Assembly (NCBI GenBank): GCA_905221605.1
Contig: CAJNDS010002323.1
Span: forward strand, 141,001-205,000
Source of the DNA: Symbiodinium natans
Taxonomy: Eukaryota; Sar; Dinophyceae; Suessiales; Symbiodiniaceae
Direction: 5' to 3'
DNA length: 64,000 nt
The notes under the pieces were generated by a model. That model saw nothing but the letters and a program-made list of their open reading frames with translations. It was not told the DNA's origin and did no database searches. This document shows positions 12,032-23,623 of this stretch, piece after piece. The number at the start of each line of letters is the position of its first letter. Position 1 is the first letter of the stretch. A program made the position numbers and the translations under genes.

Positions 12032-13860
12032 GGTTAGGACAAACAGCGCTTGGAGATCTCCCCTGTGCGTTCTTGCTGGGATCTATTCTACAAGGCTTCA
12101 CACACGGCTGACCTTTTGCACCAAACCAAAATGACAGCGAGAAGCATGAAAACAAATCTGTTAGACATCGCCGTAAGCCGAAATGACAACGAACTGGAGT
12201 CACAAATCGGCTGCAGCACTATAGCTTACGTTTTTTCAGGCTTATGCTTTTGGATTTGTCCCGGCTGCTCTCCGGCACGCCGACATGTCCTGTGTTTATC
12301 CGATGTTTGCACTTTTGATACGTTCAACCCGGCGCCTTCATAAAGGCAACCTTCGCTCAGCATGAAGCTTACCAACTGCCTTCTATCACTATCAAGGCCA
12401 GGGGCATTGAGGGTAGGGCTCAGGGTTCAGTAAACCATAAACCATTAAAACACCCACACTTTTTTGAGAGTTCTCGACCCTGTGCCCACTAAGCCTAAAA
12501 GCCTCCTGTTCTCTCTGAACCCTAAACCCTCTAAACCATAAACTCCCCTGCGCCCGATGAACCCTAAACCCGGAACCCTGTGAACCCTAAACAATGTCGA
12601 TCACATACCCCTACGCGTCCCAATCAACGAATGCCTAAAACTCCCCAAAGCCCAACAAGGCCTTCCGAACTTCTGCCGCCAAGTCGCAAGATCTCTGCGC
12701 TAAATCGCCTGTCCAGGAATCAGGGAGTAGGGGTTTTAATGTGACTAGGGGTTTTCAGAATTTTTGGTTTCGAGGTTTTTAGGCTTTAAGGGCTTAGGAG
12801 TGCAGCGTTGTTGGGGTTTTCAAGGTATTGACGAGTTTACGGCGGTACTTAACGGGCTTCCGAGTATAGGGCTTCACGGGTTTCAGGGCCTGAGGCTTTA
12901 AGAGTTTATGGCTTTGAGGGTAGTTAGGGTTTCAGTGGTCTGGGAGCCATGTTTCGGTGTTGAAGCAGTTACGCACTTCGAGCATTTCAAGGATTTGAGG
13001 AGTTTAGGGCTTCTGGTATTCAGAATTTCTAGGAGTGCATGTGTGGGTTGCCTGCACAAACTAAAATCCTCGAACCCGAAACCATAAAACCCCCTACACG
13101 CCCTGAAGCCCTGTTTGGGCGGGGCAGCTTCGGAACAGGGAGACTAACCCTAAACCCTAAACTCTGAACCCTTGACCCCGCTGAACCCTGAAAGAAACTA
13201 GGCCCTAGGCCCCAGAGCAACCTCGGAACAAAGGGGGAGCCGGAGCCCCCAAAAACATCATCGGAATAAGGGGGCCAAACCTGGGTCCTAGCCAGGGCTC
13301 AAGGCTGAGAACTCTGAGACTAAGTTCCAGATTCAATGATATTCTTCCTGTTGTGTAAAGGTTTGGGAGCTTCCTAGCCTCGGCCCTCGAATGTACTATT
13401 CTTAGCTTCTTACTGCTCCTGTCTTGCCTGTCTTGCTGCAACTTTTCATTCTCTCCTATCCTTAACAGTGTTTGCTAAATATTTGAAAACCTTCGTCTAA
13501 ACCCTAAACCCTCAACCCTAAACCCAAAACTTAGTGCGGGGATGCCCTGAACTCTGTGCGCCCTGAAAGAGCAGAAACTGGCCAGGCCTGGCTCTTTGCT
13601 CACGGGCAAGCTCGGAATCCTCCGACACACAAGGCCCATGTGCCTACAAATCTTTATATTTATATTTATATATATATATGGTCACCCCCCCCCCAATGGA
13701 CCCACCGCGGGCCTTGATCTTTGCAAAAGTACCGCAAATACCGATAAAACCTATGCTGTCTGGTGATTTTCCGGTGACCGGATTTTTGACTGTATTCCTT
13801 AATTCACCCTCTCACACACGCACGGAGGGTTTTGCTTTCTGTTGGCTTTTGTTTATAATT
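12032..13860. other. No firm gene; weak exon candidates
   Basis: A TTG-started plus frame at 12050-12343 contains LLDIAVSRNDNELESQIG; a minus island at about 13625-13550 reads ELAREQRARPGQFLLFQGAQ. TA tracts at 13655-13680. The rest is telomere-like and unassigned. Confidence 0.35.
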
Positions 13861-15240
13861 TAAGATCTAGGCATTTAAACCTAAGCCTGCAAAAAAAAAA
13901 CCTTAACCTTTAAACCCTGTAGGGTTAAGGTTTAAAGGTTAAGGGTTTAAGATTTAGGCATTTGAACCTATGCCGGTAATTAAAGCTAAGCCCTTAACCT
14001 TTAAATTCTATCGGGTTGAGATTTTTACAGGTTTAGGGTTTAAGATGTAGGCATTTAAACCTAAGCCTGCAACTAATTTTAAACCCTTAACCTTTAAACC
14101 CTGTAGGGTTAAAGTTTAGAGGCTTAGGGTTTAATATTTAGCCATTTAAACCTGTAGCCAAGCCCTTAACCTTTAAACCCTATAGGGTTAAGATTTTTAA
14201 AGGTTTAGGATATAAGATGTAGGCATTTAAACCTAATTAAGCCTGCAACTAATTTTAAACCCTTAACCTTTAAACCCTGTTGGGCTAAGGTTTAAAGGTT
14301 TCGGGCTTAAGATTTAGGCATTTAAACCTATTCCGGCAATTTACGCTAAGCCTCTAACCTTTAAACCCTATAGGGTTAAGATATTTAAAGGTTTAGGGTT
14401 TAAGTTTAAGGTTTAGGTATTTAGACCTATGCCGGCAGTTCATATTGAACCCTTAACCTTAAACCCCATAGGGATGAGATTTAAAGGTTTAGGATTCTTT
14501 ACTTAGACATTTAAATCCAAGCTGACGATTCAACCTAAACCCTTAACCTTTAAACCCTATAGGGTGAAGGTTTAAAGTTTTAGGGTTTAAGATTCAGACA
14601 TTTAAACCTAAGACAGCGATTAACACTAAGCCCTTAACCTTTAAACCCTATAGGGTTAAGGTTTAAAGGTTTGGGGTTTAAGATTCAGGCATTTAAAGCT
14701 AAGTATGTAATCAATTTGTCACCCTTAACACCTCTAAACTCTGTAGTGTGAAGGTTTAAAGGCTTAGGGTTTAAAAAAAAACCTAAGCCCCCTAAGCCCA
14801 TAGAGTTTAAACCTTAAGGGTTTAAGGTTTACGCATCTATTCCTTAACCCTAAACCCTCTAGGGTCAGGACCCTAAAGCCCTCGGCAATCAAGCCTAAAC
14901 CCTTGACCTTCAAACCCCATAGGATGAAGGTTTAAAGGTTGGGGTTTAAGACTTAGGCATTTAAACCTAGAGGGCATTTAAGCCTTAATCCTAAACCCTT
15001 TAGGGTCAGAACCTTAGCACCCTATAGGGGTCTAGCACGTTCAAAGGCTTGAACCCTACAGGCGCTGAAGGTATACATGTCCTATCGGTTTTTAAACCAT
15101 TACACCCTGTAAAAAGGTTTAGGGTCTTTTCGGGGTCTATCTCTAAATTTCTCACGGGGTTAACCCTGCAGGGTTTAAAGTTAAAGGTTTAGGGTTAAAG
15201 GTTAAGGCAATACCTATAGGATTAGAACCTTATAACCCTG
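13861..15240. repeat. AT-rich tandem dyad repeat, unit about 90 bp
   Basis: About a dozen degenerate copies. Each carries CCCTTAACCTTTAAACCC, then TATAGGGTTAAGG with TTTAAAGG, then TTTAAGATTTAGGCATTTAA. AGGCATTT recurs at roughly 84-97 bp spacing (near 13868, 13957, 14051, 14221, 14318, 14687, 14955). The first two parts are near reverse complements around CCCTATAGGG, so each unit can fold on itself. No coding frame is visible. It abuts the palindrome block to the right. Confidence 0.8.
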
Positions 15241-15261
15241 TAGTGCATGAGGCTTAAACCC

Positions 15262-16262
15262 CTAAAACTTAACCATCTTTTTCTCGAGAAAACCAAAAAA
15301 ACCAAAAAAACCAAAAAAACCATCTTTTCCAAAACTATGGGGCTGGGGCCTCCAAAAGATGGTTTTTTTGGTTTTCTCGAGAAAAAGATGGTTTTTTTGG
15401 TTCGAAACCATCTTTTTCTCGAGAAAAAGATGGTTTTTGAGCAGCCGCTCTTCGAAAAACCATCTTTTTCTCGAGAAAAAGATGGTTTTTAGAGATCTTA
15501 CCCTGGAAAAACCATCTTTTTCTCGAGAAAAAGATGGTTTCCGGAGGTCTTGTCCTGGTAAAACCATCTTTTTCTCGAGAAAAAGATGGTTTTTGGAGGT
15601 CTTCTCCTGGTAAAACCATCTTTTTCTCGAGAAAAAGATGGTTTTTCGAAGGATGGTTGCTCAAAACAATCTTTTTCTCGAGAAAAAGATGGTTTCGAAC
15701 CAAAAAACCATCTTTTTCTCGAGAAAACCAAAAAAACCAAAAAAACCAAAAAAACCATCTTTTCCAAAACTATGGGGCTGGGGCCTTCAAGAGATGGTTT
15801 TTTTGGTTTTCTCGAGAAAAAGATGGTTTTTTTGGTTCGAAACCATCTTTTTCTCGAGAAAAAGATGGTTTTTGAGCAGCCGCTCTTCGAAAAACCATCT
15901 TTTTCTCGAGAAAAAGATGGTTTTTGGAGATCTTGTCCTGGAAAAACCATCTTTTTCTCGAGAAAAAGATGGTTTTTGGAGGTCTTGTCCTGGTAAAACC
16001 ATCTTTTTCTCGAGAAAAAGATGGTTTTTGGAGGTCTTGTCCTGGTAAAACCATCTTTTTCTCGAGAAAAAGATGGTTTTTAGAAGAGCGGCTGCTCAAA
16101 AACCATCTTTTTCTCGAGAAAAAGATGGTTTCGAACCAAAAAAACCATCTTTTTCTCGAGAAAACCAAAAAAACCATCTTTTGGAGGCCCCAGCCCCATA
16201 GTTTTGGAAAAGATGGTTTTTTTGGTTTTTTTGGTTTTTTGGATTTTTTTGGTTTGTTGGTT
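15262..16262. repeat. Two large inverted units built from a CTCGAG-centred palindrome
   Basis: Twelve perfect copies of a 30-bp palindrome (core CTTTTTCTCGAGAAAAAG, outer arms AACCAT and ATGGTT) sit about 52 bp apart at roughly 15410, 15461, 15513, 15565, 15618, 15670, 15846, 15896, 15949, 16002, 16054 and 16105. Five variant copies lack one arm. Spacers such as GGAGGTCTTGTCCTGG differ between copies. End modules containing ACTATGGGGCTGGGGCC occur direct near 15335 and 15765 and inverted near 16185; the AGCAGCCGCTCTTCG spacer at 15440 and 15875 appears inverted near 16085. Long frames on both strands here are by-products of the palindrome. Confidence 0.92.
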
Positions 16263-16345
16263 TTTGTTAGTTTCTTGTTTTGTTGTTTTTTGCCTTGATC
16301 TGGCTAGGACTCGGCTGCCATCCGCAGTGGGTCCATTGGGGGGGG

Positions 16346-16620
16346 GTGAGCATATATATATATATATATATGTGTTTGTTGTGTTTTGTTTTCTCTTTCA
16401 ATCTAGTTTTATACATATATGTATATGTGTGTGTATAGAGAAAGGGACATGCATATCTTTGTAGATACATACTACATAAATATCTACACATGTATGTGTA
16501 TGTACACACATACACACACATACACGCATACATGCATGCATGCATGCATGCATGCATGCATGCATGCATGCATGCATGCATACAGCATACACATACATAT
16601 ATATATATACATGTATTACA
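16346..16620. repeat. Microsatellite cluster: TA, CA and CATG repeats
   Basis: TA runs at 16346-16372, CA/TACACA tracts at about 16480-16530, and about 12 units of the self-complementary tetramer CATG at 16530-16581, followed by TA. No gene visible. Confidence 0.85.
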
Positions 16621-16891
16621 TATGAATAAGTATTGATAAATGTACAAAAACACAGATGAGTGATATTATACTATACACTTGGTCGGCGTTATGGCTGTTC
16701 CTATGTAAGTGGCTTTAGGGCCCCAGTATATACTATTCGGGTACATGGACCCTTCGTGCGAGAAGGTTGCATGTTGGTGCAAGGTCCATGCCCCGGCAGA
16801 CTACAAGAAACTCTCTCAAAACCCTAGAGTTTCGAAGCCCTAAACCCCTACGCCCTACGCTCCACCCCAAATCAGAAGCTGTCAAGTGCTC

Positions 16892-17269
16892 TCATTTGTT
16901 CAATGGCTCCCGGCCCACACCGGTAGATAGGTTTCCACTTTTGGGCGGTTCTGGGTGTGACTTGATTCGGAGCCTTAGTTGGGTTTGAAAGTGATCCAAA
17001 GTTCGAAGCAGGAACCATAATAGGATGCACGAGCCAGCAGGAAACAGAAGAAGGTCCAGGTCAAGCAAGGCAAGTCCCTGGAGCACGGGAAAACTCCATT
17101 CCTTTCGGGCTTCTCCAGGGCTTTGGGCTTGCAACTGGCACTCCGTGGGGTCATCTGGGTTCTTAGGACTGAACCAAAACCCCAAACTGGGCCCATAGAC
17201 TCCGACGGTCCTCTGCACAGCTCCCGGCAAAGCGATCGCCCAATCTGCAGGACAGGTTCCCGAACTCAA
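16892..17269 (-). CDS. Unrecognised minus-strand frame, 125 codons
   Basis: It starts at TTG. It includes DWAIALPGAVQRTVGVYGPS and a hydrophobic stretch LLLFPAGSCILLWFLL that could span a membrane. No splice pair was found that improves it. Confidence 0.28.
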   Translation of the reverse strand: MSSGTCPADWAIALPGAVQRTVGVYGPSLGFWFSPKNPDDPTECQLQAQSPGEARKEWSFPVLQGLALLDLDLLLFPAGSCILLWFLLRTLDHFQTQLRLRIKSHPEPPKSGNLSTGVGREPLNK

Positions 17270-17811
17270 CGAGTGGGCTTATGATGTGATTCAGAACTCG
17301 GGCTAAGGGGCCTTGAAGCTAAACTCGAAACCGCTGCCTTCAAACATGCGGGCACAAGGGGTTCTTGGCCTGCAGCTTTCAAGGCCGCAGTTTTTGAGGA
17401 AATGGACGAGGAATCATTTCGCTTCTTGAGCTTCGGGGCTTAGTCATGTGGAGTGAATGGTTTAGGGTTTAGGGTTTCGTAAACCCTGAATTCTAAGCCC
17501 TACTTGCACCTCATGAACCCGCTACTTGCACCTTATGCAACCCTCAACCCTCCAAGTCAGCCGCGACACTGACACCCCAAACCCTAATGAGGTTTAGGAC
17601 TACGGGATTCAGTTCAGAAGCTTCGCACGGGCTTGACCAGGGCAATGCAGGGAACCCTGAGCCCGGAACCCTGATCATGGTACCTAAACCTAAACCGTAA
17701 ATTTGAAACTTCTAAACCCGAGGCTCCTACACCATAAACCCTAAACCCCTAATCCCGAAACTCCTAAACCCCCAAAACACCCGAAGCACCCAAAACCCTA
17801 AAACCCTGAAC

Positions 17812-17880
17812 TCATTGACACCTCCGGGCACGTTCGAGCTCGACCTCCACCTCGATGGGCAGCGTCGTAAGGCCTGGAAG
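17812..17880 (-). CDS. Probable terminal exon, minus strand
   Basis: The frame reads LPGLTTLPIEVEVELERARR then CQ and TGA. CCCTAAA motifs lie on the left and TTTAGGG motifs on the right. Family unknown. Confidence 0.38.
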   Translation of the reverse strand, partial: LPGLTTLPIEVEVELERARRCQ

Positions 17881-18142
17881 ACTCTACTCCTGGGTTTAGG
17901 GTTTCGGGCGTTGGGAGCTTCGGCTTTGAGGGTTCAGGGTTTAGGATTTAGGGCATCGGGGGTTTAGGGCTTTAGGGTTTAGGGGTTTAAGGTTCAGGGT
18001 TTGTTTAGGGTTCTAGGATTTGGGACTCACACTTTAGGGCCTGTAGGGCACTTAGCAATTACAGAGAGGGACCCCACCCACCCACCCACCCACCCACCCA
18101 GACCGCTACAAGTAGTTTGACAAAAAGGCCTGAGCTGGGTGC

Positions 18143-18248
18143 TCTGCAATGGGCCGCTAAGGCCGGGAAGGCAGAAGGTGGAGCCTCGAATGCCCTTGAT
18201 AGAAGCCTCCAAGAAAGCCCAAAGCTTGGAAGCCAGCTCTAAGTCATC
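18143..18248 (-). CDS. Probable exon, minus strand
   Basis: After AG-G at 18250-18249 the frame reads DDLELASKLWAFLEASIKGI and then RGSTFCLPGLSGPLQ, with a GC donor in phase 1 after 18143. Amphipathic helix then loop; no family recognised. A CCCA microsatellite lies just beyond its 3' side. Confidence 0.45.
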
Positions 18249-19239
18249 CTTTTGAGGCCCCTCGACGCTCCAAAGCCCCAAGCTATGCGCTGGGAATAGG
18301 GGCGAACTCCGTGCACCACCGCATTCGTCAAGACTCCTTATAAACCCTACCCACCTAAATCCTGCACGCCGAACCCTTCAACAGTAAACCCTGCATCCTA
18401 CACGCTAAACCCTAAACCCAAAACCCTAAAACCCTCAACCCTAAACCGAGTCTCCCTCCCTCCCTCTCTCTGGTATGGTATGCACGGTGGCTTGACCAGC
18501 AAAGCCCGAATCTTCAACCCCGAGGCCTGAAAGACTAAGCAGCAAGCTCCCGGGGTAGGGGTTTGGTTTAATAAATAACAGTAATAATGCTAAGTGAAAA
18601 AGGAAATCATATAGTTTAATAGATTACACATGTCGGGTTCAGGGTTTCGAGGTTGAGGGTCATAGGGTGTGGGGGTTGAGTCCGTTGATTCGGGGGAGGG
18701 CCTGGCTTGTCTCCGCTCACCATGGCACAGCAGAGAGCCACACGTGCGCGGTGGAGGATTACAGGTCTTAGATCCACCGGCCCGAAACGTGCCTCTAAAA
18801 ATAGGAGTGAGGGGGGGGGGGGGGGGGTGTTGAGTATGTGTTGGGGCCTTCTTGGTACCCTAGGCTAGAACGACGACACTGGAATCGCAACCCAAAAGAA
18901 GAGACCGAAGTCTAGTGTCAACTCCCAGACGACTAAGAAATGGCCAAGCTTTCTTGCACCTGTTGCAGTCTAAGGTGGAAACGGTTTAGGGTGTAAAGTT
19001 CAGAGGTTGGGTTACTGGTTTATTAAAGCTCAGGGTTGAGGGTTCTGATCCAGAGCCATTACCGAAGGATTTCGGATTTCAGACCTACCTACCTACCTAC
19101 GTCTGAGAACGGCGTCGCGGAAGAGCATGCGAAGACGACGTAGCAAAGAACTATACGCACAACATGTGGAGCAGTATGCCGGGAGGCTCACCTGGACTTT
19201 TGTGCCCAGTGCTTGGTGTCTGCAAAAACTCTTCTTGAT

Positions 19240-19392
19240 TGGAGGTCGGGGAGGGGGCGAAGGGGGGGGGGGGGGGGGGGGAGGAGGGGGGAGGGGGAGG
19301 GGTAGGGGGCAGATGGGAGGAGATGGGGGAGGGGAGATGGTGGGGGGGGGGGGGGGGAGGAGATGGAGGGACGGCAGGGGGTAGGGGGAGGG
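19240..19392. repeat. G-rich purine tract
   Basis: GGGGGA-type sequence with runs up to about 20 G. Frames across it are low-complexity. Directly left, 19127-19215 has a plus-strand ATG frame (MRRRRSKELYAQHVEQYAG) that may be a short exon. Confidence 0.9.
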
Positions 19393-19852
19393 CCTCCCCG
19401 TTCAGACAAATCAGGAAGCTTGCAGATCCTTCGGCTTCAACCCTAAGCCTTACCTAGACGCCCAACGGTTCCTTCTGTTAATGTCATGTAGGCTTTAGTT
19501 TGTCTATTGTATGCTTTAGCTGTTTTGCTGTGTTTCTATATATTCATTCTATATATTCATATATACATAGATGTATACTTTATTGCAGGGGGGAGGGGTG
19601 CTTCGTTTGCTCATTGTAATCTTATTCTACGCTGGGTACAGCAAAGACAGGAATGGCAGCTCAAAGCTTGGGTCCCTGAAGCCTCAGCCTTAATGAGCCC
19701 CCAAACGGAAGCCCAACTCACCTTAGGTGTCCATGGTCATTTCTCTATGGGGACTCCGAAAATTCAAACTTAGGGCTTAGGCCTGGTATGAGAGCCTAGG
19801 GTCTTTAAGGTCTCGGGGAGGTTTCTCGACATGCGGGTTTGGGATTTTTCAT

Positions 19853-19909
19853 CTGCATGTTCTCCACGCCAAGCCATCCGTCGCTGCGCTGACTCTCGTC
19901 ACACGCGAT
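19853..19909 (-). CDS. Possible small exon, minus strand
   Basis: Nineteen codons reading IACDESQRSDGWLGVENMQ in a GC-richer island just left of a TTTAGGG block. Weak alone. Confidence 0.28.
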
Positions 19910-20183
19910 CTGCCTATGGTTTAGGGTTTAGGGTTTGGGGTTTAGGGTTTAGGGAGCAAGGTGGCAAAAGATGCGCTTGTACTCAGACTTTACAACGACT
20001 GATTAGTTAAGCCTGACTTGAAGGTCAAGTAGTGAACGTATACTCCGCCCATATGGTTCGCTTGTCGGCCAAGAGGAAAAATCTGCAAACCGATGTTTTT
20101 GAATAGGACTCTCTTAATCGGAATCGGGTCCAGTTTTTTTTTTTCGTATGTTTTCTGTTTTTTTTTTCGTATTTTCATGGTCT

Positions 20184-20455
20184 TGGGTTTAGGGTTTAGG
20201 GTTTAGGGTTTAGGGTTTAGGGTTAGGGTTTAGGGTTTAGGGTTTAGGGTTTAGGGTTTAGGGTTTAGGGTTTAGGGCTTAGGGCTTAGGGCTTAGGGCT
20301 TAGGGCTTAGGGCTTAGGGTTTAGGGTTTAGGGTTTAGGGTTTAGGGTTTAGGGTTTAGGGTTTAGGGTTTAGGGTTTAGGGTTTAGGGTTTAGGGTTTA
20401 GGGTTTAGGGTTTAGGGTTTAGGGTTTAGGGTTCAGGGTTCAGGGTTCAGGGTTC
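20184..20455. repeat. Interstitial TTTAGGG array, about 38 units
   Basis: Near-perfect TTTAGGG repeats with a contiguous block of six CTTAGGG variants at about 20276-20318 and four TTCAGGG variants at the right end. Both flanks are ordinary sequence with poly-T or poly-A tracts, so this is not a chromosome end. Confidence 0.95.
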
Positions 20456-20688
20456 ACCTGAAACCATAAAAAATACGAAAAAAAACCAGAAAAAACACGA
20501 AAAAAGAACCATCAGCCCTCTTAATCCCGAGAAAAGAGAAACAAAAAAACAAAAATTCCCAGCAATGTGCTGCCAGAGATTTAGTGCTTTAGAGGTTTAG
20601 GAGCTTTTAGGGATCTCAGTTTTCGGAGATTTGGTTTTAGATTTAGGGCTTGTGGTTTTAGAGGTTAAGGGCTTGTAGGGTTCACACC

Positions 20689-20774
20689 AGCCCCTGCGCC
20701 CATCCAGCGCTGCATCACGCGGCTTGCAGCGCGGCCGTCAAAGTCCCATGGCCTCAAGTTCGAGGGTGCCTTTG
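20689..20774 (-). CDS. Probable exon, minus strand
   Basis: The frame reads TKAPSNLRPWDFDGRAASRV and then MQRWMGAGA; a GT or GC donor follows within a few bases. It lies about 230 bp right of the long telomere-like array at 20.2 kb. No family assigned. Confidence 0.42.
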
Positions 20775-21543
20775 TTCGTCAGGGCTTTAGGCTTAAGGTC
20801 TAGGGGGTTGAGGGTTTAGGGTTTAGGGTTTATGATGCGTGCCAGCAGGTGTATCTGAGCCCTGGTCTGGGGATGAAGGGTTTCGAGGACGCGAAGCCAG
20901 GCTGCGATTCAGGGTGCTGCAGTTCAACGCCTACGATGAGCGGCACGGGGGCTCTTGGCTTCTGGTTCGGACAACGAACCCTGCCTAAACCCCCAACCTG
21001 AGACCTGAAGTCCAACTCTGGCTTCGATTCCTGCATTCACCTTCAAGTAGCACCCAAACGGTCATAAGCCGGAGACTATAGGCCTCCCCAAGGCTGCTCC
21101 GGTAGAGTTCAAACACAAACGTATATCATCCTTGCCTGATGGGAGAACAGTAAGGGCCCTGTACCTAAAAAGTGCATACTTTGGGCCCCGAAGTCATCGC
21201 GCAGGAAGTGCTTCAAAGCCCAATCATGCCCTGTCCGGCACATGGAGAATCAGGGCAATCCCACTGTCTGATGAAGGCGGGGGGGGGGGGGTCCTTAGGG
21301 TGAAACCCAAAACCCCAAGGCTTAGGGTTCAGGTTGTTAAGGGTATCAGGGGCTCTAGAAGATGGCACGCATCCCAAGGGCCTCTTTTGTTCCGGCCTCT
21401 GTGAGTCTTGGAGTCGCGGAGCCCAGCAATCATCGCCCAAAAGAGTAGAGTTTAGGGGTTTTAGGGTTTAGGGTTTAGGGTTTTCTGAAGACTCCTAGTC
21501 CTAAACCCTTAAACCCTCACGCAACCCTAAAACCTCAAACGCT

Positions 21544-21615
21544 CTCGACAGGACCGGCATCCCAAATGGAGCCGTGGAAAAGCAGGGACTGCTCCCCCAG
21601 CAGGGTCAGATTGTA
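21544..21615 (-). CDS. Probable exon, minus strand
   Basis: Twenty-four codons reading YNLTLLGEQSLLFHGSIWDA then GPVE, a strand-rich pattern. CCCTAAA-like motifs lie left and TTTAGGG-like motifs right. May pair with 21947-21882. Confidence 0.45.
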
Positions 21616-21881
21616 GGAAGCCAGGCTTTGGGGTCTAGGGTTACAGGTTACAGAGGTTAGGATTTCGGAGATTAAGGTCTTTTCACAGCACACTAAGACA
21701 GCTGCGCTTGAAGGCTTTAAGCGGTTTTAGGTGACGTTGGGGTTGAAAGGTTGCGCAGTGCTACGTCTCCTACGCCTTGCACCCTAAACCCTAACACCCC
21801 TAGACTCTAAGAGCCCTAGACCCCAAGAGCAGTAAAACCCTAAAACCCTAAAACCCTAAACCCCTAAAACCTAAGCGCCAA

Positions 21882-21947
21882 AAGGAACCCCGTGCTTGAA
21901 TGCAGCTCACGCTTGACAAGGTCTGCTGGATACAACGCAAGGTGCAT
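21882..21947 (-). CDS. Possible first exon, minus strand
   Basis: The frame begins with ATG at 21947 and reads MHLALYPADLVKRELHSSTG. It lies upstream, in the minus sense, of 21615-21544; the two were not joined in phase. Confidence 0.35.
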
Positions 21948-21999
21948 AATTTGGGGTTGGGGTTTAGGGTTCGGGTTAGCCAAGCTTGTTTAGGGTTGT

Positions 22000-23620
22000 T
22001 GTTGGGGTTGCCCGGGTCATTTAGGGTCTTTATGGGAATAGTTAGGGTTCAGGGCTGCGGTCGGTGACTTGGGGTTCTAGGGCTTAGGGCCAGGGCTTCA
22101 GTGTGTTTACGGGGTACTACGCGGCTTGGGGTACGGCCTGGAACCCACACTTCACTCGACATGGCTGGGAGGGGAGTTCCTGGTAGTCGGGGAGCGGAGC
22201 TCGCCACCGCGACTCTGATTTAGAGAATGCTGGTGGTTCAAGCACCCCAAAGTATGGTCCCTTTGTTGGAGAAGAGTGCAGGGCTTAGGGCTTTAGGCTT
22301 TAGGCTTTAGGCTCCATGTTGCAGTCGCAACCCGCAAGGGACCACACCAACCCGGACAAAGAGGGGCTCTCACTGCACAGAATTGCTTAAAACATCGGGA
22401 CCGGCCCCCCGAGGGCTTTGGGGGGTTTAGGGCCTGGGGACTTGAACCCTTGCGGCTCAGGGTCAAAAAAACCACACAGGGCTGCGCTGGTGTTTGGTTT
22501 CGGGTTTAAGGCTTAGGGGTCCACTGCTATAGTTCCTACTTCTAAGTCCTAAGCCCTTGATCCTAAACCCCCAATCCTCATGCCCCAATCCTACACTAAA
22601 CCGTCATCCTGAACCCAACCCCCAACCCTAAACCCTAAATCCTAAACCATCAATCCTGAACCCCCCAAAAAGCCCTGGGTTGCCAGGTGCTGAAGTCCTG
22701 CATGGGAGCGAGAAACCTTTCCGGACTCGCCATTCCGGGGGCTTTGCTGCGGCTACACGACTTCGGCGGCTTTTGGGTTGAAAGTCTTAGAGTTTGGGGT
22801 TTGGGGTTTAGGGTTCAGGGGTTGAGGGTTGTTAGGGGCTTTATGGGGGCATTTGACGGTGGTTTTGGTTTGATGCTTTTGTTAGGGGGCACTATGGGTT
22901 TCAGATTCTTGTAGGGCAAGAGCTGTTCATGTCCAGTGGTGGTATCCGTAGTGAGGCTCCTAACACAAGCACTCCTAAATCCCTGACTGCATTATCGCCA
23001 CTCTTGAAAACGCTCAAACCCTTACAAAACCCGAAAACGACCCCCAACCTATTCCTCTGCAGGTTCTCCTTGGACTGGGAAGGAGTTTGGGGTCCTAGGA
23101 AGACTTTAGTTTCCAGACCAATTTTTGGGTTTGCATCGTGATGGAATTCAAGAGAGATGTCCTAATCAACCGAAGTGTACCTTTCAGGAAGGACACAGCT
23201 TGCAGGAGTTGCTTTGGGAAGCCCAACAAACCCGAAAGGCTTTGGGGAGGTTGCGTTGAAACTGTTTCGTGGTGGGAGGAAGGCGACGACTTTACAGTGC
23301 AACCCTCAGCCCTAAACCCAAAACTTACCAAAGCCCCCCCCCCCCCCCTAAACCCCAAACCCTAAACCCTATGTGGGAGGAAAAACCCCATCAGACAGGA
23401 CGTTGCAATTGAACCCCGGCCTGGGCCTCCATTTACCTACGAGTTCGGGGGTTATGTTCGGGGGTTATGCCCTAGATTTCGGGGGGATATAACCTACCAA
23501 TTTATATCGCAGGTCAGGCCTGTGAGTGCTGTGTAGGCCCTGAACCCTTAAGAGGTTCAACCGACTCGGGCCGACCCCCCTACAGTTGCTCAATTGAACC
23601 CTACTTTAGAGCTGCCATAG
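22000..23620. other. No firm gene; weak exon candidates
   Basis: A plus frame at 23138-23300 reads MEFKRDVLINRSVPFRKD and later VETVSWWEEGDDF and could be an exon. Around 22690-22770 both strands are open. Telomere-like blocks fill the gaps. Confidence 0.35.
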
Positions 23621-23623
23621 ACT

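Noticed and set aside
15247-16298. Many overlapping frames reading KPSFSREKDGF on both strands
   Set aside because: They are translations of the palindrome repeat and identical in style on both strands; no start or domain context.
20184-20455. A true chromosome end
   Set aside because: Unique sequence and gene-like islands continue on both sides, and dozens of similar shorter blocks occur across the window.
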